35,736 nucleotides of DNA from Nocardia brasiliensis IFM 10847. Lineage in GTDB: Bacteria; Actinomycetota; Actinomycetes; Mycobacteriales; Mycobacteriaceae. The notes under the pieces are model-generated. The model did no database searches, was not told the DNA's origin, and saw only the letters and a program-made list of their open reading frames with translations. The position numbers and the translations under genes are program-made. The stretch covers positions 1 through 35,736 of the forward strand of contig NZ_BAUA01000053.1 of the NCBI RefSeq assembly GCF_000710915.1, written 5' to 3'. Of this stretch, positions 15,274-24,433 are shown in pieces; positions within the stretch are counted from its first letter, which is position 1, and every line of letters starts with the position of its first letter.

Positions 15274-16670
15274 TGAACCAAGATATCGCCGTGGTGCTTG
15301 CATGGATCCTCGCCGCCGCTCTGCTGGTTGCGATAGCGGTGGCGCTGTACGCATTCCAGTATGCGAAACAACAGCGAGCCAGAGCCGAAGCACTCAGCAG
15401 AGAGCAGCGAGCCGTCGATGAGACCATCGAGCGGTTCGCCACCAACACGATGCCCGCGGTCACCGAGGCGATCAGGCGTTTCGATACCCAGCCGCCGACC
15501 GTCGAGGTGCCGCCGGGCCTGGAGAACTCCCGGCTGGCCCAGGTGCTGCGCTGGATCGCCGAGCGGTACGCCGACGATCTGAGCCTGCTGCGGTCCGAGA
15601 CCAGGGAACAGGCCAATCACGAGGCGCAGCAGGCGATCGGTGCGGTCGAGGGCAAGGTGCGCGAGGAGGTGGCCGCCGCGTCGCGGCAGGCGACCAGTGC
15701 CGCCGTGCGCTCGTTCGGCACCTCGGTGGTCAGCCTCGGCGCCGACGTGAGCCAGGTGGTGAGTTCCGCGCTACGTGAGCACCGCAACGACGAGGTCTAC
15801 GAGACGCTCACGCGGATCGACCACACGGTGCAGCAGATGATCCGCCAGGCGCAGTCCTATGTGATCGTCTGCGGCGGCCTGCCCGGCCGCCGCTGGCCCG
15901 CCCAGTCGCTCACCGACGTGGTCGGCGGCGCGATCGGCCGCGTCCGCGACTACCTGCGGGTGCGCCCCAATCAGCTGGATCGGGTGGTCATCAGCCGGGC
16001 GGTGGAGCCGCTCGTGCACACCCTGGCCACGCTGCTCGACAACGCGCTGCGCTATTCTCCGCCAACGTCTTTCGTGGATGTGAGTTTCCAGGAAGGTCAT
16101 CACGGCGTCACCGTGATCATCGACGACGCGGGCGTTCGGATGAACGCCGAACAGATGGAGGAGGCCAGGCAGGTGCTCGCGCACGAGCGCTCGGTCGACA
16201 TCCATCAGCTCGGCCCCTCGCCCAAGGTGGGTTTCCCGGGTATCGCCGCGCTCGCTCGCCGCTACGGCTTCACCGTCTACATCGACGGTCCCAACGTCTA
16301 CGGCGGCATGCGCGCGATGGTCTACATCCCCGAGGCGCTGCTGATGACCCCGCAGCCCGGTCAGGATGTGGTGCCCGCGCACGAGCAGTCCGCCGCCGAG
16401 GTCGCGCCGCCCGCGCCCGCCCCGGTGCCCGTGGCCCGCGAGGTGGAACGTGAAGAGCCCAGCGAGAGTGAGCAATTCGCCGTGCACGAGATCACCAGCG
16501 GCGGGCTACCGAAGCGCCGCCGCCGCACCGTCGCCTTAGCTCCGGTCGGGCCACGCACCGAACCGGGGCTGGCCCGCCCCGATGTCGCCGCCGCCTGGCA
16601 CACCGGCTCCCAGAGCGGCCGTGCCGCCGCCACCGATCACTCCGAGCACACCGAAGGGATGACATCCTGA
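15273..16670 (+). CDS. cvnA: conservon protein CvnA, sensor-kinase-like HATPase
   Basis: This 465-residue protein has one N-terminal membrane segment (residues 6-28), a helical region that may form coiled coil (about 29-230), and a histidine-kinase-like ATPase domain (about 245-370) with the N-box LATLLDNALRYSPP and the G1 box VIIDDAGVRM. No clear phospho-acceptor histidine box is seen, as is usual in CvnA. The last 90 residues are proline- and alanine-rich and likely disordered. In Streptomyces conservons CvnA forms a membrane complex with CvnB, C and D, resembling a eukaryotic G-protein-coupled system. ATG 15273 is chosen because the upstream in-frame sequence is not protein-like. Its stop overlaps cvnB (TGATG). 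Confidence 0.92.
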   Translation: MNQDIAVVLAWILAAALLVAIAVALYAFQYAKQQRARAEALSREQRAVDETIERFATNTMPAVTEAIRRFDTQPPTVEVPPGLENSRLAQVLRWIAERYADDLSLLRSETREQANHEAQQAIGAVEGKVREEVAAASRQATSAAVRSFGTSVVSLGADVSQVVSSALREHRNDEVYETLTRIDHTVQQMIRQAQSYVIVCGGLPGRRWPAQSLTDVVGGAIGRVRDYLRVRPNQLDRVVISRAVEPLVHTLATLLDNALRYSPPTSFVDVSFQEGHHGVTVIIDDAGVRMNAEQMEEARQVLAHERSVDIHQLGPSPKVGFPGIAALARRYGFTVYIDGPNVYGGMRAMVYIPEALLMTPQPGQDVVPAHEQSAAEVAPPAPAPVPVAREVEREEPSESEQFAVHEITSGGLPKRRRRTVALAPVGPRTEPGLARPDVAAAWHTGSQSGRAAATDHSEHTEGMTS

Positions 16671-17095
16671 TGGCCACCCCCGTGACCGACAGCAGCAACA
16701 AGCTCGGCTGGCTACTCGACGATCTCAACGTTCCCGGCGTCAGATTCTCGGTCCTGCTGTCCGAGGACGGGCTGCGGATCGCGCACTCGCCGGGTATCGA
16801 GCGCGACGAGGCCGAGCGGTTCTCCGCCGCGGCCTCGGGTCTGCGGTCGCTCGGCAAGGCGCTCGGCGAATTCTGCGGCGGCGCGAACAACGGTGTGCGA
16901 CAGAATATGACCGAGTACGACCAGGGCATGATCCTGATCACCGCGGCGGGTGAGGGCGCGCTGCTCGGCGTCGCGACCACCCCCGAGATCGACGTGGCCC
17001 TCATCGCGCACCGGATGAACGAATTGGCCGGCCGGGTCGGCCGCGAGCTGGGCAGCCAGCCGCGTAGGCGTGTCGATGGTGGCGAATTGCCATGA
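16670..17095 (+). CDS. cvnB: conservon protein CvnB, roadblock/LC7 domain
   Basis: This 141-residue protein is a roadblock/LC7 domain protein. Visible family features are NKLGWLLDDLNVPGVRFSV near the N-terminus, LLSEDGLRIAHSPGI, and the helix with RFSAAASGLRSLGKALGEF, followed by MILITAAGEGALLGVATTPE. Roadblock proteins act as regulators of small GTPases such as MglA; in conservons CvnB binds CvnA and CvnD. It starts one base inside the cvnA stop and ends in an ATGA overlap with cvnC, so expression is coupled. Confidence 0.94.
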   Translation: MATPVTDSSNKLGWLLDDLNVPGVRFSVLLSEDGLRIAHSPGIERDEAERFSAAASGLRSLGKALGEFCGGANNGVRQNMTEYDQGMILITAAGEGALLGVATTPEIDVALIAHRMNELAGRVGRELGSQPRRRVDGGELP

Positions 17096-17445
17096 CACCA
17101 CGGTCCCGGCGTGATCCCGACCTGGTTCGGGCATACGTGCGCACCGGAGGACGTACCCGTCCTACGCGTGAGCTGGACCTGGTCACTTTGGTCCGTGCGG
17201 CCAAGGACCCGGCGCCGGGTGCCACACCCGATACGCGCCGGGTCGTGAATCTCTGCAGCCGCCGGGGTGCGCTGTCGATCGCCGAGATCGCCGCGTATCT
17301 CGACCTGCCGCCGTCCGTCGTGAAGATCGTCGCGGCGGATCTCATGGACAGCGGTCACCTAGTCTCACCTACCCCGGCGGAACACCTGCCGGAGATCGCT
17401 CTGCTGGAAGAGGTACTCAATGGGCTCCGTGCTCTCGCCGTCTGA
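17092..17445 (+). CDS. cvnC: conservon protein CvnC, DUF742
   Basis: This 117-residue DUF742 protein has a basic N-terminus (PRSRRDPDLVRAYVRTGGRT), the family motif RPTRELDLVTLV, and a C-terminal winged-helix-like part (LCSRRGALSIAEIAAYLDLP then SVVKIVAADLMDSGHL). Its biochemical role is unknown, but it is always found between cvnB and cvnD. It starts in an ATGA overlap with cvnB, and the following gene begins 26 bases before its stop. Confidence 0.94.
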   Translation: MTPRSRRDPDLVRAYVRTGGRTRPTRELDLVTLVRAAKDPAPGATPDTRRVVNLCSRRGALSIAEIAAYLDLPPSVVKIVAADLMDSGHLVSPTPAEHLPEIALLEEVLNGLRALAV

Positions 17446-18025
17446 TCGTCCAGTCGACTACGTGCCGGAGACCGTTACCCGTTCCGTAAAACTTTTGGTG
17501 GCAGGAAATTTCGGGGTCGGCAAGACGACCTTCGTGAGCAGCGTCTCGGAGATCAAGCCGCTGCGCACGGAGGAGACGATCACCGAGGCCAGCGTCGGCG
17601 TCGACGACATGGTCGGCCTGCCCGGTAAATCGCAGACGACCGTTGCGATGGACTTCGGGCGCATCACGCTCAGCCCGAAACTCGCGCTCTACCTTTTCGG
17701 CACACCGGGTCAGCAGCGGTTCGTCCCGCTGTGGGAGGAGCTGGCCCGCGGCGCGCTCGGTGCCCTGGTGCTGGTGGACACGCGCCGCATCGAGAAGTCC
17801 GACGAGGTGCTTTCGGTGCTCGAGGAGCGCGGCGTGCCGTATTCCGTTGCGGTCAACCAATTCGAAGGGGCCAGGAACTATCCGCTCAGCGAGGTTCGCG
17901 ACGCGCTGGACCTGACCCCGGAAACCCCGCTCACCTCGTTGGACGCACGTGACAGAGGCACGTGCCTGCGCTCGCTGATCACGCTCGTCGAATTCCTGTT
18001 CCAGCGTCTGGAGTCTCGTCTTTGA
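17420..18025 (+). CDS. cvnD: conservon protein CvnD, small GTPase
   Basis: This 201-residue Ras-like GTPase has the Walker A motif GNFGVGKT at residues 29-36, a switch II motif FGTPGQQRF in place of the usual DTAGQ, and VNQFEGA where N/TKxD would be, so the base-recognition aspartate is replaced. These deviations are usual in CvnD proteins. ATG 17420 lies within the end of cvnC. The final TGA overlaps the TTG of the following P450 gene, so the GTPase and the P450 are tightly linked in translation. Confidence 0.94.
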   Translation: MGSVLSPSDRPVDYVPETVTRSVKLLVAGNFGVGKTTFVSSVSEIKPLRTEETITEASVGVDDMVGLPGKSQTTVAMDFGRITLSPKLALYLFGTPGQQRFVPLWEELARGALGALVLVDTRRIEKSDEVLSVLEERGVPYSVAVNQFEGARNYPLSEVRDALDLTPETPLTSLDARDRGTCLRSLITLVEFLFQRLESRL

Positions 18026-19260
18026 CCACGCCCCCGTCCTGCCCTGTCCAGCACGGATCCCCGATCGACACCGAAGGTCCTCGGGTATCCCTATATTCTG
18101 AAGAGTTTGCCGCTGATCCGCATTCGGCCTACCGCGAGATGCGACGCCAATACGGTTCGCTCGTGCCGGTCAACCTCGCGCCGGACGTCCCGGCGACACT
18201 GGTGATCGGTTACCACACGGCGTTACGAATCCTCAACGACCCCGACCATTTTCCGGCCGATCCGCGCACCTGGCAGAAGAACGTGCCGGGCGAGTGCCCG
18301 ATCCTGCCGATGTTGGAGTGGCGGCCGAACGCGCTGCGCAGCGCGGGACTCGAGCATCTGCGATACCGGCAAGCCAACGTGGTCGCGGTGGGCGAGGTCG
18401 ACCTGCACTCGCTGCACGCCACCGTCGAACGGATCGCCATCCCGCTGATCAACGCCTTCTGCCAGGACGGCGCGGCGGATCTGATCAGCCAGTACGCGTT
18501 CCCGCTCACCTTCGCGGTGCTCAACGCCACGCTCGGTTGCCCACCGGAGATCGGCCAGCAGGTCGCGACCGGGATGGCCGCGATCTTCGAAGGCGTCAAC
18601 GCGGACAAGGGCAACGCGATGCTCACCGACGCGCTGTTCGAGCTGGTCACACTGAAACGCAAAGAGCCGGGCGACGACATCACCTCGCGGCTGCTCGCCC
18701 ATCCGGCCAAGCTGGACGACGTGGAGATGATCCACCAGCTGGTCACGCTGTACGGCGCGGGCATCGAGCCGCAGCAGAACCTGATCGTCAACACGCTGCT
18801 GCTGATGCTCACCGACGACCGCTTCGCGGGAAACGTTCTCGGCGGCAGTCTTTCGACCCGCGACGCGCTGGACGAGGTGCTGTTCACCGACCCGCCGATG
18901 GCGAACTATTGCGTGTCGTACCCCAAGCAGCCCATCCTGATAGACGGCGTGTGGCTGCCCGCCCATCAGCCCGTGGTGATCAGCATGTCCGGCTGCAACA
19001 ACGATCCCACCATCAGCGTGGGCGAGTACGTGGACAACCGGTCACATCTGGCGTGGAGCGTCGGGCCGCACGCCTGCCCGGCCAGGTCGATGGCCTATCT
19101 GATCGTGCAGGACGCCATCGATCAACTTCTCGACGCCCTGCCCGAGCTCGGCCTTGCCGTGGCTGCCGACGAATTGTCTTGGCGGCCAGGACCTTTCCAT
19201 CGCGCACTGGTCTCCCTCCCCGTAGTGTTTCCTCAGTCACCACCGTTGAACGTGTTTTAA
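18022..19260 (+). CDS. conservon cytochrome P450, CYP157-like, lacking EXXR
   Basis: This 412-residue protein is a divergent cytochrome P450. The haem cysteine is present at C352 in [15 protein letters not shown], but the K-helix reads E285-V-L-F288, so the EXXR arginine is missing. The I-helix reads GAGIEPQQN (246-253), without the oxygen-activating threonine. The CYP157 family of Streptomyces conservons is known to lack EXXR in this way, and is paired with CYP154 as here. TTG 18022 in a TTGA overlap with cvnD is the best start. The activity may be non-classical or absent; a regulatory or scaffolding role is possible. Confidence 0.9.
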   Translation: MTTPPSCPVQHGSPIDTEGPRVSLYSEEFAADPHSAYREMRRQYGSLVPVNLAPDVPATLVIGYHTALRILNDPDHFPADPRTWQKNVPGECPILPMLEWRPNALRSAGLEHLRYRQANVVAVGEVDLHSLHATVERIAIPLINAFCQDGAADLISQYAFPLTFAVLNATLGCPPEIGQQVATGMAAIFEGVNADKGNAMLTDALFELVTLKRKEPGDDITSRLLAHPAKLDDVEMIHQLVTLYGAGIEPQQNLIVNTLLLMLTDDRFAGNVLGGSLSTRDALDEVLFTDPPMANYCVSYPKQPILIDGVWLPAHQPVVISMSGCNNDPTISVGEYVDNRSHLAWSVGPHACPARSMAYLIVQDAIDQLLDALPELGLAVAADELSWRPGPFHRALVSLPVVFPQSPPLNVF

Positions 19261-19270
19261 GGAGACCGCG

Positions 19271-20497
19271 ATGGACACTGCGCCCCTAGTCCTGGACCCG
19301 ACGGGAACCGATATCCAAGGCGAAGCAGCACGCCTGCGTGAGCGTGGACCGGCGACCAAGGTCGAGCTGCCCGGCGGCGTGCAGGCGTGGTCGGTGACCG
19401 ACGCCGACCTGCTGAAGCGACTGCTCGTCGATCCGAAAGTGTCCAAGGACGCCAGGCAGCACTGGCCCGCCTTCGCCAAAGGCGAAGTGCCGCAGGACTG
19501 GCCGTTGTTTCTCTGGGTGGCGGTGAACAACATGTTCACCGCGTACGGCGCCGATCATCGGCGGCTGCGCAAGCTGGTCGCCCCCGCGTTCACCCACCGC
19601 CGCACCGAGGCGATGCGACCGCGGATCATTCGGATCACCGAGCGGCTGATCGACGAGCTCGCGGCGGTGCCCGCGGGCGAAGTGGTCGATCTGCGTGAGG
19701 TTTTCGCGTATCCGGTGCCGATCGAGGTCATCTCCGAGCTGATGGGCGTGCCGGAGTCGTTGAATCCCGGCCTGCGCAAATGTGTCGACGGGATCTTCGA
19801 CACCTCGCTCGGCTCGGAGGAGTCGCAGGCCAACTACATGGAGATGTACCGCATTCTCGCCGAGCTGGTGGCCTTCCGGCGCGGCGAGCCGGGCGACGAC
19901 ATGACCAGCCTGCTCATCTCGCATCGCGACGAGGACGACGGTTCGCAGCTCACCGAGCAGGAGCTGATCGACACGCTGCTGCTGGTCATCAGCGCGGGCC
20001 ACGAGACCACCGTCAACCTGCTCGATCAGGCGATCTACGCCTTGCTCACCCGGCCCGAGCAGCGGGCCGCGGTGGTCGCGGGCAAGGTCGGCTGGGCCGA
20101 GCTGATCGAGGAGGCGCTGCGGTTCGAGGCGCCGGTGGCGCATCTGCCGTTGCGGTTCGCGGTCGAGGACATCGACGTGGAAGGGGTGAAGATCGCCAAG
20201 GGCGATCCGATCCTCGCCTCCTACGCGGCGGCCAATCGGGATCCGAAGGTGCACGGCGAAACGGCCGACGAGTTCGACGTGACCCGGCCCAGCAAGGATC
20301 ACCTGGCCTTCGGGCACGGGGTGCACCACTGCCTCGGCGCGCCGCTGGCCAGGCTGGAGGCGGCGGTCGCGCTGCCCGCCCTCTTCGCGCGTTTTCCGAA
20401 CATGCGCCTGGCGGCGGATCCGGCGGAGCTGGGCGCCGTGGCGAGTTTCATCTCGAACGGGCACAGCAGGCTGCCGGTGCTGTTGCAGCCTGAATAG
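19271..20497 (+). CDS. conservon cytochrome P450, CYP154-like
   Basis: This 408-residue protein is a complete soluble bacterial P450. It has AGHETT in the I-helix (242-247), E281-A-L-R284 in the K-helix and the haem loop [10 protein letters not shown] with C354. Sequence style and position directly after a CYP157-like gene suggest the CYP154 family, members of which hydroxylate steroids, macrolides or aromatic substrates. ATG 19271 follows AAGGAG, which overlaps the TAA stop of the preceding P450. It is the last gene of the conservon, followed by a strong hairpin. A partner ferredoxin is not seen nearby. Confidence 0.93.
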   Translation: MDTAPLVLDPTGTDIQGEAARLRERGPATKVELPGGVQAWSVTDADLLKRLLVDPKVSKDARQHWPAFAKGEVPQDWPLFLWVAVNNMFTAYGADHRRLRKLVAPAFTHRRTEAMRPRIIRITERLIDELAAVPAGEVVDLREVFAYPVPIEVISELMGVPESLNPGLRKCVDGIFDTSLGSEESQANYMEMYRILAELVAFRRGEPGDDMTSLLISHRDEDDGSQLTEQELIDTLLLVISAGHETTVNLLDQAIYALLTRPEQRAAVVAGKVGWAELIEEALRFEAPVAHLPLRFAVEDIDVEGVKIAKGDPILASYAAANRDPKVHGETADEFDVTRPSKDHLAFGHGVHHCLGAPLARLEAAVALPALFARFPNMRLAADPAELGAVASFISNGHSRLPVLLQPE

Positions 20498-20519
20498 TCC
20501 TCTCGCGCAGTCTTTACCA

Positions 20520-20554
20520 CCGGAGGGGTGTCGCACCGTGCGGCGCCCCTCCGG
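20520..20554 (+). terminator. strong hairpin terminator after the conservon
   Basis: CCGGAGGGG (20520-20528) pairs exactly with CCCCTCCGG (20546-20554), and the pairing continues inward with two G-T wobbles to a five-base loop, giving a stem of about 15 pairs. No T run follows, as is common for actinobacterial terminators. It lies 23 bases after the stop of the last conservon gene. Confidence 0.75.
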
Positions 20555-20629
20555 ACTCGTATCGCGGCGGCGTTTCGCACGGACGACGGCGGGTAGGTGA
20601 TCGACATCGGAAGCGAAGGAGGTTTTGCC

Positions 20630-21013
20630 ATGACAGCGGACAGCGAAAAGCCGGTCGGCACCCTGCGCAGCGTGGTGCTGGACTGTCCGGAGCCGCGCAA
20701 GCTCGCGCAGTTCTACATCGGCCTGCTCGGCGTACGGCTGATCGACGACGAGGACGACACCTGGATCGTCACCGCGGACGACGAAGGGCGGCGACTGGTG
20801 TTCCAGCTGTCTCCGGAGTACCAGCCACCGCATTTCCCGGATCCCGAAGCCTCTCAGCAGGTTCACTTCGACGTGCTGGTCGACGATATCGAGGAAGCGG
20901 AGCCGCGCGCGCTCGCGCTCGGTGCGAAACTGGTGCAGCCCAACGACGCCGATCAGTTCCGCGTCTACGCCGATCCGGTGGGCCATATCTTCTGCCTGAT
21001 CTGGTTGTCCTGA
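20630..21013 (+). CDS. VOC/glyoxalase-like protein
   Basis: This 127-residue protein has the vicinal oxygen chelate fold with two beta-alpha-beta-beta-beta units: VVLDCPEPRKLAQFYIGLLG in the first, and QQVHFDVLVDDIEEAEPRAL with YADPVGHIFCLIW in the second. Proteins of this type include dioxygenases, bleomycin-binding proteins and epimerases; the subtype here is not clear. GAAGGAGG (20615-20622) fixes ATG 20630. It is separated from the conservon by a terminator hairpin and followed by another, so it is probably a single-gene unit. Confidence 0.88.
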   Translation: MTADSEKPVGTLRSVVLDCPEPRKLAQFYIGLLGVRLIDDEDDTWIVTADDEGRRLVFQLSPEYQPPHFPDPEASQQVHFDVLVDDIEEAEPRALALGAKLVQPNDADQFRVYADPVGHIFCLIWLS

Positions 21014-21031
21014 TCCGATTTCGACGAGATC

Positions 21032-21058
21032 GCCCGCGAGACCGGCGGTCTCGCGGGC
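21032..21058. terminator. perfect 12-bp hairpin, likely bidirectional terminator
   Basis: GCCCGCGAGACC (21032-21043) and its exact reverse complement (21047-21058) are separated by three bases. The hairpin lies 18 bases after the VOC gene and 21 bases after the stop of the candidate small peptide gene on the other strand, so it could end transcripts from both sides. There is no T tract. Confidence 0.75.
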
Positions 21059-21079
21059 CACACCACGGTGCGTGCCGGG

Positions 21080-21139
21080 TCAGATCCCGATCACGTCTAG
21101 CATGAGCCGAACCCAGTGACTGACCGCGCCGATGATCAT
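21080..21139 (-). CDS. candidate 19-residue hydrophobic peptide
   Basis: On the minus strand AAAGGAG (21146-21152) lies 6 bases before ATG 21139, an almost ideal ribosome binding site. The frame encodes MIIGAVSHWVRLMLDVIGI and stops at 21080. The peptide is amphipathic or membrane-seeking, with one arginine, one histidine and one aspartate among hydrophobic residues. A perfect hairpin terminator follows. Promoter space is available in the 190-base gap to the divergent antiporter gene. I recognise no family, and length alone gives no support, so the evidence is the ribosome binding site plus the terminator. Confidence 0.5.
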   Translation of the reverse strand: MIIGAVSHWVRLMLDVIGI

Positions 21140-21332
21140 CGGATTCTCCTTTCACCACACCGGAACTGCCTCGTAAGCACATGATTGCCCCGTGCGCCCG
21201 GCCGAAACGGTAGATCACCGGGATAGCGGGCGGACACCCGGTTGTCCGGATACCGCCAGCTTGCGTACCTCGCGCGGAACAATCAGCAGCCGCTTCGGGG
21301 ATTCTCAGGTTCGCCGCGCATGCTGGACGAGC

Positions 21333-22907
21333 GTGAATCATCTGGAATTGCCGTTTCTCGTGCTGTTCGGCACGATCCTCGCCCAGCCGCTCGGGCGGCG
21401 GCTGGGCGTGGCACCGGCCGTCCTGATGACGGTGTTCGGTTGCGTCCTCGCGCTGCTGCCGACGGTGCCCGATGTCCGGGTGGCGCCGGATCTCATTCTG
21501 CCGCTTCTGCTTCCGCCGCTGCTGTATGCCGCGGCGCGGCGTACGTCGTGGCGAACCTTCGCGCAGAACTGGAGCGCGATCGCGTTGCAAGCGGTCGGTC
21601 TGGTGGTCGTCACCGCGGCGGTGGTGGCGGTGACCGTGCACCTGTGGCATCCTGGCGTGCCGCTGGCCGCGGCGTTCGTGCTCGGTGCGCTGGTCGCGCC
21701 GCCGGACCCGGTGGCGGTCGGCGCGTTGGCGGGCCGGCTCGGTCTGCCGCGGCGGCTGGTGTCCGTGCTGGAGGGGGAGGGGCTGTTCAACGACGTCACC
21801 GCGATCGTGCTGTACGGGATCGCGGTGCAGGCGGTGGTCACCGGCGAGTTCTCCGCATGGTCGGCGGCGCTGGACTTCGTGGTGTCGGCGGTGATGGGTG
21901 TCGCGGTCGGGCTGGTGTTCGGCTGGGGCGGCAGCAGGCTGATGCCGCGGCTGGCCGAAGCCCCGTGGCAGGTCGCGCTCGGTCTGGCGTTGCCCTTCGC
22001 GGCGTATCGGCTCGCCGATGCCTGGGACGGGTCGGCGGTCCTGGCGGTGCTGGTGTGCGCGCTGTATCTGACCGACGCCGCCTCCGACTTCGGCGACAGC
22101 GATTACCGGCTGGTCGGCGACTCGTTCTGGGCGATCATCGACATGCTGGTCAGCGGGATCGCGTTCGGCCTGATCGGGCTGGAACTGGCCACCGTGCTGC
22201 GGGCGGCCGGGCCGGACTGGCCGCGCTACCTCGGCGTTTCGGCCGCGGTGATCGGCGTGGTGGTCGGGCTGCGGCTGCTCTGGTTGCTGGCGACCTGGGC
22301 CCTGTTCGGCCGGTGGTGGCGCCGCCGGGAGGCCGACGAGCCCTACACCTGGCGGGAGACCGTCGTCACCTGGTGGGCGGGACAGCGGGGCGTCGCCACC
22401 GTGGCGCTGGCACTGGCCGTGCCGTTGACCACCGCGTCGGGCGAGCCGTTCCCTTGGCGCAGCGGCATCCTCTTCACCGCCTTCGCCCTCGTGTTGTTCA
22501 CGCTGCTGATCCAAGGGCCGACGCTGTCACTCGTGGTGCGCGCCACCGGGGTTCGGGTCGACATCGACGCCGAGCGGGATATGGAGCGCAAGCTGTGGGC
22601 ACGCATTCTGCGCGCCGAACTCACGCGCCTGCAACAGGTCGCGCTGATCGAGCGGCTGCCGGACGACGTCTATGACCGATTGCATGTCGGCATCGAAAGA
22701 CGGCTCGCCAGAGCCGATCCCGCAGCCGCGGACGACGCGCGGCAGACGACCGAGCAGAGCGCCGAGCTGAACCGCGCACTGCACCGGATCGATCAGCAGA
22801 TACTGGCGGCCGGGCGGGAAGAGGCGATGGCCGCGCGCCGGGAACCCGGGGTGCCGCCGGATCTGGTCGACCGGGTGATGCGGCGACTCGATCTGCGGTC
22901 GCCGTAA
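21333..22907 (+). CDS. Na+/H+ antiporter, CPA1 (NhaP) family
   Basis: This 524-residue membrane protein is a CPA1 cation/proton antiporter with about 12 membrane segments in the first 410 residues. The ion-binding region PPDPVAVGAL and the following EGEGLFNDVTAIVLY match the DPVA and E-x-x-x-x-ND motifs of NhaP/NhaG. WWAGQRGVATVALALAVP matches the G-x-RG motif of the later half. A soluble tail of about 100 residues follows, as in NhaG and YjcE. GTG 21333 (VNHLELPFLVLFG) is preferred because upstream codons are arginine-rich. It likely exports Na+ and regulates cytoplasmic pH; the gene appears to be on its own. Confidence 0.92.
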   Translation: MNHLELPFLVLFGTILAQPLGRRLGVAPAVLMTVFGCVLALLPTVPDVRVAPDLILPLLLPPLLYAAARRTSWRTFAQNWSAIALQAVGLVVVTAAVVAVTVHLWHPGVPLAAAFVLGALVAPPDPVAVGALAGRLGLPRRLVSVLEGEGLFNDVTAIVLYGIAVQAVVTGEFSAWSAALDFVVSAVMGVAVGLVFGWGGSRLMPRLAEAPWQVALGLALPFAAYRLADAWDGSAVLAVLVCALYLTDAASDFGDSDYRLVGDSFWAIIDMLVSGIAFGLIGLELATVLRAAGPDWPRYLGVSAAVIGVVVGLRLLWLLATWALFGRWWRRREADEPYTWRETVVTWWAGQRGVATVALALAVPLTTASGEPFPWRSGILFTAFALVLFTLLIQGPTLSLVVRATGVRVDIDAERDMERKLWARILRAELTRLQQVALIERLPDDVYDRLHVGIERRLARADPAAADDARQTTEQSAELNRALHRIDQQILAAGREEAMAARREPGVPPDLVDRVMRRLDLRSP

Positions 22908-22985
22908 GCGCTCGCGCATTCTGCAGGCAACTGGCCGCGCGTAGCTCCCCGAGCCGTGCGTGATCAGCTGCTACCGTCCGAAACC

Positions 22986-24317
22986 GTGACTACGGACCCT
23001 GCGGAAACTAGTCGATCCCCGCGCAACCTCGGGTTGCGGCTGTGGCTGCTGCCGGTGGCGGTGCTCGCCGTTTTCATGGCGCTGCTCGGCACGATGTATC
23101 TCGACTACGTCGTCGATCCGGAAGAGAACCTGCACGATTTCCCCATCGCGCTGGTCAATCAGGATGTCGGCGACACGATCGGCGCGCCGGGGCAGCAGCG
23201 CCGGGTCGAGTTCGGGGCCCAGGTGGTCGACGGGTTGCGGCAGGCGGTGCCCGGGGACAAGATCGACCTGCAGGTGCTCGGCGTCAACGAGGCCTCGCAG
23301 CGGATGCAGAACAACAAGGTGTACGGCACCATCCTCATTCCGAGCGATTTCAGCAAACGGTTGGGCATCTTCGGCGTGGGCAGCGTGATCCCCGGCGATA
23401 TCCAGCGTCCGCTCATCACGTTGCAGACCAACCCGCGCAGCGGCGCGTTCGTCACCTCGATCGTCACCCAGATCGGCAACCAGGCGCTGAACCAGGTGAA
23501 CAAGCAGGTCGGCGCGCAGCTCACCGAACAGGTACAGGCCCAGCTGGCGCCCCCGCCGGGCGGCCCGCCCGCACCCGAGCTGAGCGGGGCGACGAGGGTG
23601 GCGCTCGCCGAGCCGCTGCAGATCGTCGTCGAGCCGTTCCATCCGTTGCCCGAGGGCACCGGCCAGGGCCTCACCGCGTTCTTCTACGCGCTGCTGCTCC
23701 TGCTGGCGGGTCTGGTCGGTTCGATGACCATTCACACGATGATCGACGCGCAACTGGGCTTCGTGCCGACCGAATACGGGCCCTGGTACGTGCATTTCCC
23801 GCCGACGCCCATCTCGCGCTTTCACACCCTGCTGATCAAATGGGGCGTCATGGTGGTGACGGCGAACGTCGTCGCCGGGGTCTTCCTGCTGGTCGCCAAG
23901 GCGCTCGGGATGCCGATCGATCACCCGCTCGGGCTGTTCCTCTTCAGCGCGTTCGCGATCATCGCCGTCGGGGTCACCGGCTTGTCCGTGCTCGCGGCGG
24001 TCGGGTCGGCGGGGCTGCTGATCAACCTGATCCTGTTCATCATCCTCGGGTTGCCGTCCTCCGGCGGCACGGTGCCGATCGAGGCGACGCCGAAGTACTT
24101 CGGCTGGCTCGCCTCGTTCGAGCCGATGCATCAGGTGTTCCTCGGCGTGCGCGCCATCCTCTACTTCGATGCCAGTGGTCCGGCCGGGCTCACGCGCGGA
24201 GTGTGGATGGCCGTGCTCGGGGTGGTGATCGGTGTGGTGCTGGGTGCGGTGGTGACGCGGTACTACGACTACAAAGGGTTGCGCCGCACGGGGATCGGGC
24301 GTCCGGCAGCGGAGTAG
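22986..24317 (+). CDS. YhgE/Pip-like (DUF3533-type) membrane protein
   Basis: This 443-residue protein has one membrane segment near residues 18-40, a large outside domain (about 41-225) and five or six membrane segments at the C-terminus. The layout and the sequence after the first segment (FPIALVNQDVG, then MQNNKVYGTILIPSDFSKRL) match YhgE/Pip and ABC-2-like permeases, which have been linked to phage infection, secretion of type VII substrates and transport of small molecules. It carries no ATPase and none is adjacent. GTG 22986 is chosen as the first start giving a polar N-terminus. No regulator or partner is adjacent. Confidence 0.82.
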   Translation: MTTDPAETSRSPRNLGLRLWLLPVAVLAVFMALLGTMYLDYVVDPEENLHDFPIALVNQDVGDTIGAPGQQRRVEFGAQVVDGLRQAVPGDKIDLQVLGVNEASQRMQNNKVYGTILIPSDFSKRLGIFGVGSVIPGDIQRPLITLQTNPRSGAFVTSIVTQIGNQALNQVNKQVGAQLTEQVQAQLAPPPGGPPAPELSGATRVALAEPLQIVVEPFHPLPEGTGQGLTAFFYALLLLLAGLVGSMTIHTMIDAQLGFVPTEYGPWYVHFPPTPISRFHTLLIKWGVMVVTANVVAGVFLLVAKALGMPIDHPLGLFLFSAFAIIAVGVTGLSVLAAVGSAGLLINLILFIILGLPSSGGTVPIEATPKYFGWLASFEPMHQVFLGVRAILYFDASGPAGLTRGVWMAVLGVVIGVVLGAVVTRYYDYKGLRRTGIGRPAAE

Positions 24318-24433
24318 TCGCTTCGCGCCGGAAATGGTCGACTCGCTCCGAGTGTCCGATTCGGCGCGTACTCTTGCCCGGCGGTCGCCGCGCGGGTGGC
24401 GAGCGCGCCCGACCTTCGACCAGGGAGCGTTTC

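Noticed and set aside
19286..21061. Minus-strand open frame of about 590 codons opposite the second conservon P450 and the VOC gene
   Set aside because: Low-complexity composition and full overlap with two well-supported genes plus a terminator hairpin make it a shadow frame.
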